A stretch of 64,000 nucleotides of DNA from Hydrogenophilales bacterium (lineage in GTDB: Bacteria > Pseudomonadota > Gammaproteobacteria > Burkholderiales > Thiobacillaceae), in assembly GCA_016195805.1 (NCBI GenBank), contig JACPYT010000005.1:121551-185550 (forward strand), written 5' to 3'. Position 1 is the stretch's first letter; every line of letters starts with the position of its first letter. The translations under genes and the position numbers were made by a program. The notes under the pieces are model-generated. The model was not told the origin of the DNA. It saw nothing but the letters and a program-made list of their open reading frames with translations, and ran no database searches. Positions 26,336 through 33,679 of this stretch are shown here, piece after piece.

Positions 26336-28396
26336 ATGAATATCCAGCCCGTCCAGCCCTCCCCTGCCGCATTGCTACGCGAAGCCGATGCACGCATGGC
26401 GCAGGCACTGGACAATTTCTTCCAGCGCAGCCGTGTCTCGATTCAGGACACCATCTTCCGCGCGCTGGCGATGCAGATGACGACTTCGGCCATCGCAACG
26501 GGGCAGACCTGCCTCGACTGGCTCAACGCCTATCCGGAGGCCTTGTCCACCGCGTTCGCCGATCAGTTCCGCCGCCATCTCGCCCAACCCGAGACGTTTC
26601 CCCGGCGCCTGGTCGATCATCCTTCCGAACTGCAACTGGTGGACGACGAAACGCTCAAACGGCAGCTTGCCGAAGAGAAGGCTGCGGCCTACATGACCGA
26701 AATCCTGCGTGCCGAGATGATGCTGCTGTTCGGCCGCATGGGAGCCGTGCAGCGGGCCGCACAGGAAAACACGGAGCGGAATCACGCCGATCTCTACAGC
26801 CCGCTGGCGGTCGTTCGCGCCCTGTCGCGCGCGCTCGATGCGCTGGGTATCGATCCGGCCTGTGGCACCTTTCTGCTTCAGAACGTCCATGCCCCGCTGC
26901 TCGACACGCTGAAACACACCTACACGGCGCTCAATCAGTTCCTGGGCACCGCCGACATTCCCGACCTGCCTGCCACGCGCGCGGCCTCTCCTTCGCCGCC
27001 CAGGCGGAGCGATCACGACGCAGGGCTGGACGTTCTGGCGCATATCCGGTCTGCCGCCACGCCTAGTGGGGGGTACGGCCCGGCAACCGGCGCGGCGTCG
27101 GCAGGCCTGTTTCATGCAGCCACCCCGCGCAGCCTGTTCGACAGCCTGGCAGACTGGCACGCACTCCCCGCCGGAATTCCGGATTCCCGCACCGGGACAC
27201 CCGCCTTGGTGCTGCGGCAACTGCAACAGGATGCGCGCCATGCCGACGCGGGCGCCTTCGATCTCGCCATACTGGATGCCGTGGCAGGGCTGTTCGAGTG
27301 CATCCTCGACGACCCCGGGGTCTCGCCGCGCTACAAGGCCGAAATCGCGCACCTGCAAATTCCGGCCCTGAGGGTCGCGCTCGTGGCACCCGATTTCTTC
27401 AGCGACGACCAGCACCCGGCACGCCGGCTGATCGACCTGATGGGCCTGTTCTCCCGCCGCTTCCCGGAGGGCAATGCCACGCACCTCGGTGCGCTCGCGC
27501 AAATCCAGGCTGCCTGTACCACCATTCTCCGCGACGCCGATCACCCGGCCGAGGCATTTGCCCAGGCATACGACGCGCTCAGCGCCTGGCTGGCCGGGGA
27601 AAATGCACGCGCGGAAGCCGCCCTGACCGCTGAAGTGGCGAATCTGGAACACATCGAACGGCAGGAGCTGGGCACACTGCTGGCGCTGGAAAACCTGCAC
27701 GACCTGACCGAACGCTACCCCGCCCCGGAATCCGTGTTGCGGCGGCTGGAAGCTGCCTGGGTTCCGTACATGGCCTCCTTATATGTGGCCGAATCCGGCG
27801 AAGGCCCCGACTGGCGCGCGGCCTGCCTCACCCTGCAGAACCTTTTCCTCAGCCTGCAGGCGCCCGACAGCGACGCCACCCGGGAAAATCGCCTGCTATC
27901 GATTCCAGCCATCAACACCGCACTGCGGCGCGGCCTCCTGGCCCAGGGAGCCGAGCCTGCACAGCTGAAAGACTTTTTCAGTGCCATCACCGCCACCCAG
28001 GAATGCTGGATCCGTCCCGCCGTGGGACAACGCGAAGCCATGGTCAGCAGCTTTACCCCCCTGCGCGTCTCGCAGGCGCAAATCGAATCGCTTGCCCGGC
28101 AACTGCCGGATACGCAGGAGGCCGATCCCGCCCTGCAACAGTCGCAGCAGTTGATCGAAGGCGACTGGGTGGATTTCGACCCACCCTACGAGGGCCTGGC
28201 GACCGCCCGCGTGGCCTGGGTTGGCGTACGCGGCTACCTGCTGTTTTGCGACAGCGAAGGCGAGCAACGCTTCTCTCTCGACCGCGAACATCTCGCAGAT
28301 GAAATCCGTGCCGGACGGGCGCGCATTCCGGAGCAGTCGCTAACCCGCAATGCCATGCTGCGCCTCAAAACTCGGCTGACAGGCGACCCGGCGTAA
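26336..28396 (+). CDS. DUF1631 family protein (copy A) with PilZ-like C-terminus
   Basis: With the start at MNIQPVQPSPAALLREA this is 686 residues, close to the usual DUF1631 length. It is a largely helical cytoplasmic protein with no membrane segment. The C-terminal 80 residues (from about 605) contain EGDWVDFDPPYEG and ARVAWVGVRGYLLF, a small beta-barrel resembling PilZ. The c-di-GMP-binding RxxxR motif is not evident, so ligand binding is uncertain. A related but broken copy lies downstream. Function is unknown; PilZ-like folds suggest c-di-GMP or surface-behaviour signalling. Confidence 0.8.
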   Translation: MNIQPVQPSPAALLREADARMAQALDNFFQRSRVSIQDTIFRALAMQMTTSAIATGQTCLDWLNAYPEALSTAFADQFRRHLAQPETFPRRLVDHPSELQLVDDETLKRQLAEEKAAAYMTEILRAEMMLLFGRMGAVQRAAQENTERNHADLYSPLAVVRALSRALDALGIDPACGTFLLQNVHAPLLDTLKHTYTALNQFLGTADIPDLPATRAASPSPPRRSDHDAGLDVLAHIRSAATPSGGYGPATGAASAGLFHAATPRSLFDSLADWHALPAGIPDSRTGTPALVLRQLQQDARHADAGAFDLAILDAVAGLFECILDDPGVSPRYKAEIAHLQIPALRVALVAPDFFSDDQHPARRLIDLMGLFSRRFPEGNATHLGALAQIQAACTTILRDADHPAEAFAQAYDALSAWLAGENARAEAALTAEVANLEHIERQELGTLLALENLHDLTERYPAPESVLRRLEAAWVPYMASLYVAESGEGPDWRAACLTLQNLFLSLQAPDSDATRENRLLSIPAINTALRRGLLAQGAEPAQLKDFFSAITATQECWIRPAVGQREAMVSSFTPLRVSQAQIESLARQLPDTQEADPALQQSQQLIEGDWVDFDPPYEGLATARVAWVGVRGYLLFCDSEGEQRFSLDREHLADEIRAGRARIPEQSLTRNAMLRLKTRLTGDPA

Positions 28397-28416
28397 ATTT
28401 TCCTGCTCGACAACGC

Positions 28417-28444
28417 TCAAGTTTTTCCCGTGCTCGGCCGATAG
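28417..28444 (+). promoter_or_regulatory. FliA (sigma-28)-type promoter before the riboswitch
   Basis: TCAAGTTT at 28417-28424 and GCCGATAG at 28437-28444, separated by 12 bases, match the flagellar sigma-28 consensus (TAAAGTTT, N11, GCCGATAA) with one mismatch in each half. Transcription would start near 28451, about 40 bases before the c-di-GMP aptamer. Confidence 0.65.
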
Positions 28445-28487
28445 ACCAGTTATGCGGTTGTGTGTCGATCTTTCGGCGCAATCGCCG

Positions 28488-28585
28488 ACCACCGAACAGG
28501 GCAAACCCGCCGCGAGGCGGGGACGCAAAGTTACCGGTCTCGCCTGTCGCAATGTGCGGACGAGACAGCGGGGCCGCCGGCAGTA
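28488..28585 (+). ncRNA. Cyclic-di-GMP-I (GEMM-I) riboswitch
   Basis: The invariant parts of the class are present in order. AGGGCAAACC (28498-28507) is followed by a GC stem capped by a GCGA tetraloop (about 28505-28521), GGACGCAAAG (28521-28530) and a second stem (TCTCG/CGAGA). The 3' AGCGGGG-CCGCCGG segment (about 28567-28580) lies where the ligand-contacting C and the tetraloop receptor are found. The guanine that contacts c-di-GMP in the first motif is G rather than A, which points to c-di-GMP and not the cyclic AMP-GMP variant. Downstream CCTCG (28605-28609) can pair with CGAGG (28637-28641) at the ribosome site, so translational control is likely. Confidence 0.87.
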
Positions 28586-28648
28586 CGCCTGTCACGCGCA
28601 TATCCCTCGTTCCTGGCCGGCCAACCGCCGATACCGCGAGGTGATCCC

Positions 28649-30871
28649 ATGGAGCGCGAGATGCCAGACAATTCAGTCGTAGTTAACCTCAATCAATTCG
28701 AACGTTCACGCCGTGCGCAGGTCTCCGCCGAGACGCTGTCCATCCTGCACGGCTGCCGCGACCTGTTGATCGAGGGCGCGACCCGTGTGCTGACCCGGCA
28801 GACCGAGGCAATGGAAAACACCCTGCTGGCGATGGCCGATCGTTCGCCCTTGCTGGAAACGCGCAACACTTACTACGGCGCCCAGGGCATCCTAAGCAAG
28901 CGGGCCAATGAGCTGCTGAGCGCCTGCAAGGATGCCTACTGCCAGGATTTCAGCGATTTTGCACACAATCGCGAAAAAACCGCAGGCGGCGAATTGCTCG
29001 AGTTGTCCCTGGTGGACGATCACGATTTTGAGATCACGCTGGCGGTCGATAAGGCCACCTCACGACTGCGCTACAACTGCGCCGAAGAACTGGTCGCCCT
29101 GGATGCCCGGATCGCCCATCTGCTGGGCCGCACCGACCTGGCTGAGAACGACAACCCACTCGGCCCGCGCGCGTTGTGCGACGCAATGCTGGACGGCATC
29201 ACCCACATGCAGCTGGAATAGGATGTCCGGATCGTTCTGTTGAACCAGTTCGATCTGGTGCTGACCACCGAGCTTGCCTCCATCTATCAAACCATCAACC
29301 GTCATCTGATCGATCGCGGCATCCTGCCCGATCTCAAGGTCGGCGCGAAAAGCCGGGCACAAAGTGCCGGCGCCGGGCAGCACGCCGCCGCGCCTGCCGG
29401 GGCGGCGCCCGTCATGTCGGGGCAGACAGGCGGCGACATGTTCAAGCTGTTCGAGCAACTCGCGCACGGCGGCAGCTCTGCAGCAGGCGGCCATGCCGGC
29501 GGTACAGGCAGCGCAGGAGGGCTAGCCGGGTTCAGCCTGCTCGATTCGCTCGGCCAGCTTCAGTCCGGCGGCATGATGCTGCCCGGAGGCGGGCGCTTCG
29601 AGCTCCCCCTTCTGGAAGCCGCCACCGTCAGCAATGTGTTGCGCAGCCTGCAGCAAAGTCCGGTGATGCAGGCGGCCAGCCCGCTCGATGCGGTGCTGGT
29701 GGACGCCGTGGCGATGCTGTTCGACGTGGTATTCGACGAAGCCTCCATCCCGGACCGCCTCAAGGCGCAGATCGCACGCCTGCAGATTCCGGTGCTGAAG
29801 GCAGCGATGCTGGACCGCAATTTCTTCTCGCTGTCGAATCATCCGGTACGCCGCATGCTGGATGCGATCGCCACGCTTTCCGTTCACCTGCCCGACAACG
29901 AGACGGGCAATGCTCGACTGGAAGCCATCTCGCAGGTGGTCAGCCGGGTGCTCGACAGTTTCGAGCAGGATATCGCCGTATTCGAATCCGCTGCCGCAGA
30001 ATTGGAGACCCTGGGCTCCACGCTGGAAGAAAAGCTCGAGGAAACGGTCGACGTCAGCCTGCAACCGGATATCGCTCAGATCAAGCAGACCGAGCGTGCC
30101 GAACTCGCGCCAGTCATCGTGCACGATTTCATCAATCGTGCGCTCAAGGATCAGCCGGTCGTAGACACGGTACGCGAGTTCCTGCGCCGCGACTGGGCAC
30201 AGCTGCTCACCCTGGATTACATCAACGAAGGCGAGCAGGGCGCGCATTTCAACAGCCATGTCGAAACCATGCGCGAACTGATCTGGAGCGTTCAGCCCAA
30301 AGCGGACATGGATGCACGCCTGATGTTGGTGCGGATTCTGCCCGGGCTGCTGAAACGCCTGCGCGAAGGCACGGCCGAGATCGAACTTTCGCAGAAACTC
30401 TCCGATCGCTTCTTCGCCACCCTGGTCATTCTGCACGCCAATGCAGTACGTCCCAATGCGCAGCCGGTTCCCCTGCCCGACATCACGCCCGATGAAATCG
30501 AGGAGCTGACGCCGGCTCCGGCCGTACCTGAGGCCGTCACCGTCGAGACGGTCGCCGAAGCCGAGCCTCCCGCACCCGAAGTGGAAGACGAATTCACCCA
30601 GCGCGCCCGCGCCCTCAACAAGGGCGACTGGGTGGAATTCCACTATGACGACGGCACCTTCCGCTGGGCCCGGCTGGGCTGGATCAGCAGCATCAGGAAC
30701 ACCTACCTGTTCTCGGATCAGGACGGCATGAACAGCTTCTCCATCAGCCTGCATCGCCTGGCCGACAAGCTGCGCCGCGGCGAAGCCGTGCTGGTCGAAC
30801 GCAAATCGATCACCGATTCGGCCTTCGGCAAGCTGATGAACCTGTTCCGCCAGAAACTCGGTTACGCCTGA
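28649..30871 (+). pseudogene. DUF1631 family gene (copy B) interrupted by an in-frame UAG
   Basis: One frame runs from ATG 28649 (or 28661) to TGA 30871, 741 codons, with a single TAG at 29219-29221 (codon 191). Sequence on both sides is DUF1631. The segment NPLGPRALCDAM before the stop and TINRHLIDRGIL after it align continuously with copy A (SPLAVVRALSRA ... ALNQFL). A TTG at 29240 could restart translation of the C-terminal 543 residues. That part ends in a PilZ-like domain (KGDWVEFHYDDG, about codon 657). A Gly/Ala-rich linker lies at about codons 250-300. It is controlled by the c-di-GMP riboswitch upstream. A nonsense mutation, read-through or sequence error are all possible. Confidence 0.82.
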
Positions 30872-30882
30872 GCGTGGTTGTT

Positions 30883-30896
30883 GCCGATTTATCGGC
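30883..30896. repeat. Small palindrome after DUF1631 copy B
   Basis: GCCGAT-TT-ATCGGC is a perfect 14-base palindrome 12 bases after the stop codon. No T run follows, so it is not a clear terminator. Confidence 0.3.
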
Positions 30897-30974
30897 CATA
30901 CAGCCACGGCCTACTCCTTATGGGTAGCCCTGCTTCCCATTGATTCGCCCCGCCACCCCGGCTACCCTGCCGGG

Positions 30975-32009
30975 GTGAAACCGTTTGCTTCCCGTATCGT
31001 CAGCTGGCAACAGCGCCACGGCCGCCATAGCCTGCCGTGGCAGGCCACACGCGACCCTTACCGCATCTGGCTGTCGGAAATCATGCTGCAGCAGACCCAG
31101 GTCGCCACGGTCGTTCCCTATTTCGAGCGCTTCGTCGCACGCTTTCCCGATCTTCCGGTCCTGGCAACCGCGCACGAGGACGACGTGCTCGCATTGTGGA
31201 GCGGGCTCGGTTACTACAGCCGTGCGCGCAACCTTCACGCCGCTGCGCGCGTCGTCATGGCCGAGCATGCTGGAATATTTCCGGCTCTGCCGACCGCTAT
31301 CGCGCAATTGCCGGGGGTCGGACGCTCGACCGCCGCAGCCATTGCCGCGCTGGCATTCGGCCAGCCGTGCGCCATTCTCGATGGCAACGTCAAACGCGTG
31401 CTGGCACGCCACGGCGGGATTGCCGGCTGGCCTGGCGAGAAAAAAACGGAAACCGCATTGTGGCAACTGGCGGAGTCGTTGCTGCCGGACACGGCCATCG
31501 AGCCTTACACCCAGGGCATGATGGATCTCGGCGCACTCGTCTGCACCCGCAGCCAGCCGGCCTGTCCAGCCTGTCCGGTCAACGTCGACTGCATCGCCCA
31601 CACGCAGGGCCGCATCGACGAACTGCCTACGCCGCGCCCCAAAAAGACGCTGCCCGAAAAACAGGTGCAGATGCTGCTGCTGCTCGATCGCGGCGAACTG
31701 ATGCTGGAAAAGCGCCCGTCGCAGGGCATATGGGGCGGCTTGTGGAGCCTGCCCGAACTGGTTCCCGATGCGGACGCCGTCGGCCACTGTCGCGACCGCT
31801 TCGGCTTCATCGCACTGACCCAGCAGGCGTTGCCCCCATTCACCCACAGTTTCACCCATTTCAGGTTGCACATCCGGCCGGTGGCGCTCCATCTTGCGCC
31901 GCGCCACAACACACCGCCCGGCCAGATCTGGGTGTCCCTCGCCGACGCGCTCGATGCGGCCTTGCCCGCCCCCGTACGGACACTGGTCAGACAACTAGGG
32001 CGGCAATAA
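30975..32009 (+). CDS. mutY: A/G-specific adenine glycosylase
   Basis: This 344-residue enzyme removes adenine mispaired with 8-oxoguanine. It has a GTG start, MLQQTQVATV with the catalytic-region glutamate before it (SEIMLQQTQV), the helix-hairpin-helix LPGVGRSTAAAI and the aspartate in LDGNVKRVLARH. Its 4Fe-4S cysteines are in CTRSQPACPACPVNVDC. The C-terminal Nudix-like domain (about 225-344) recognises 8-oxoG. Confidence 0.97.
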   Translation: MKPFASRIVSWQQRHGRHSLPWQATRDPYRIWLSEIMLQQTQVATVVPYFERFVARFPDLPVLATAHEDDVLALWSGLGYYSRARNLHAAARVVMAEHAGIFPALPTAIAQLPGVGRSTAAAIAALAFGQPCAILDGNVKRVLARHGGIAGWPGEKKTETALWQLAESLLPDTAIEPYTQGMMDLGALVCTRSQPACPACPVNVDCIAHTQGRIDELPTPRPKKTLPEKQVQMLLLLDRGELMLEKRPSQGIWGGLWSLPELVPDADAVGHCRDRFGFIALTQQALPPFTHSFTHFRLHIRPVALHLAPRHNTPPGQIWVSLADALDAALPAPVRTLVRQLGRQ

Positions 32010-32084
32010 GCGCCCGGCAGCTGTCCTGGTCGCATTTGGCGTGCTATAAAGCGGCAACTCAATAAAACGAATCCCTTACGCCCA

Positions 32085-32510
32085 GTGACCCATGTGCGTT
32101 TCCTCTTCCTGCGGCTAGTTTTGCTGACATGTCTGGCCAGCCCGATTCCCGCATCGGCAGGAATCATCGTCAACCCTGACGTCGAAGTCCGCAGCATCAG
32201 CATCAGCAGCCTGCGCAACATTTACACCCTGCGCCAGATACTTTGGCCAAACCACCATCCCATCGTGGTTTTTGTCCTGCCGGACGACAATCCGGTGCAT
32301 GTGGCCTTCGCCAAGGAAGTTCTCGGGCTCTACCCCTACCGTCTGCGCGAGGTCTGGGACCGGATGAGCTTCAGCGGCATGGCCAGTGCGCCGATTCAGG
32401 TGAATGACGAGAACGAAATGCGCGCGCGCGTGCGCGCCACGCCGGGGGGTATCGGCTACACAAGCAAGGACATGGTCTATGACGGCATCAAGACTCTCAG
32501 GCTGGAGTAG
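32085..32510 (+). CDS. Small periplasmic phosphate-binding-protein-like (PBP) protein
   Basis: This 141-residue exported protein has a signal peptide (ending PIPASA). Its single domain resembles half of a PstS-type binding protein: SISISSLRNIYTLRQILWP, then a C-terminal RATPGGIGYTSKDM, the loop that contacts phosphate in this family. Two GTG starts (32085, 32094) are possible. It overlaps the porin-like gene by 32 bases in another frame and probably senses a ligand for the downstream GGDEF-EAL protein. Confidence 0.75.
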   Translation: MTHVRFLFLRLVLLTCLASPIPASAGIIVNPDVEVRSISISSLRNIYTLRQILWPNHHPIVVFVLPDDNPVHVAFAKEVLGLYPYRLREVWDRMSFSGMASAPIQVNDENEMRARVRATPGGIGYTSKDMVYDGIKTLRLE

Positions 32511-33675
32511 CCTGCTGCTGAGCGGCCTGCTGGCAATATCGCCCGCTTGGGCGGACGAACTGGCCGGCCCCCGCTATCACATCCAGGGATTCGCGGCCCA
32601 GGGCCTGATCGGCAGTACCAACAACAATTTCTTCGGCAACAGCCGGGATGGGGTCAGCACCGAATTCACCGAAGCCGGCCTCCACGGGACCTGGCAGCCG
32701 CTGGATGCCATGCGCCTGTCAGGCCAGGTGCTGTACCGGCGTGCCGGCGCGAGCGACAAGGACGGCGTGCGCGTGGATTATGCCCAGGCCGACTGGCAGT
32801 TTTATCAAACCACAACCACCCAGCTGGGGCTCAAGTTCGGCAAGGTCAAGCTTCCCTATGGCCTGTATAACGAAACGCGCGACGTTCCCTTCACTCGCCC
32901 AGGCATCCTTCTGCCGCAGTCCGTCTATGTCGACAACAGCCGCGATTTGCTGCTTGCCGCGCCCGGCGCATTCCTGCACGGCGCCAGTGTGCAGAAATAC
33001 GGGGCGACGGATTTCCTGCTGGGCTGGGTACGCCCCGATTTCGACAGCCCATCCGTCGATTACAGCTTTCTCGGCACCACACGACCAGGCAAGCTGAAAG
33101 GCAAAGGGGCTCTTGGCGCCCGCCTGCGCTGGGACCTGCCGACCGACACCACTCTGATGCTGACCTATGCCAACGCCACCGGCGATTACACGCCCGGCAA
33201 TGCTGACGTCCTGAGGGCGGGCAACATTCATTTCCGCAATCTGCTGTTCTCCGCGCAACAACGACTCGACACCCTGACGTTGACCGCGGAATACGGCGAG
33301 CCACGCTTCGACACCGCCAATTTCGGCCCATTCTTGCCCAACAGCCACCGGGTGATCCAGGCAGCCTATCTCCAGGGCGAATGGCGCTTTCTTCCCGCTT
33401 GGGAGCTGATGTTGCGCCATGACATCTTCTACCGCGACAAACACGACAAGAGCGGCCGCCAGTTCGCGGCGGCCACCGGCCTGCCGGCGCACAGCATGTT
33501 TGCCCGCGACACGACGCTGGGCCTGCGCTGGGATACCACGCCCAATCTGATGCTGCGCGCGGAATTTCACCATGTCGACGGCACCGGCTGGTTGCCGGGT
33601 CCTGACAATCCCGTCTTCCTCAGCCGCGAACAGCGCTGGAACATGTGGCTCCTGCAGGCTGCCTACCGGTTCTAA
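32479..33675 (+). CDS. Porin-like outer-membrane beta-barrel protein
   Basis: Start MTASRLSGWSSLLLSGLLA gives 398 residues with a signal peptide cut after about 26 (SPAWA). The rest alternates polar and apolar residues in strands and ends AAYRF, the C-terminal phenylalanine of outer-membrane barrels. GLKFGKVKLPYGLYNETRD resembles the porin pattern. It sits between a PBP-like gene and a GGDEF-EAL gene, which suggests an outer-membrane channel tied to the sensing module. Substrate is unknown. Confidence 0.75.
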   Translation: MTASRLSGWSSLLLSGLLAISPAWADELAGPRYHIQGFAAQGLIGSTNNNFFGNSRDGVSTEFTEAGLHGTWQPLDAMRLSGQVLYRRAGASDKDGVRVDYAQADWQFYQTTTTQLGLKFGKVKLPYGLYNETRDVPFTRPGILLPQSVYVDNSRDLLLAAPGAFLHGASVQKYGATDFLLGWVRPDFDSPSVDYSFLGTTRPGKLKGKGALGARLRWDLPTDTTLMLTYANATGDYTPGNADVLRAGNIHFRNLLFSAQQRLDTLTLTAEYGEPRFDTANFGPFLPNSHRVIQAAYLQGEWRFLPAWELMLRHDIFYRDKHDKSGRQFAAATGLPAHSMFARDTTLGLRWDTTPNLMLRAEFHHVDGTGWLPGPDNPVFLSREQRWNMWLLQAAYRF

Positions 33676-33679
33676 TGCA

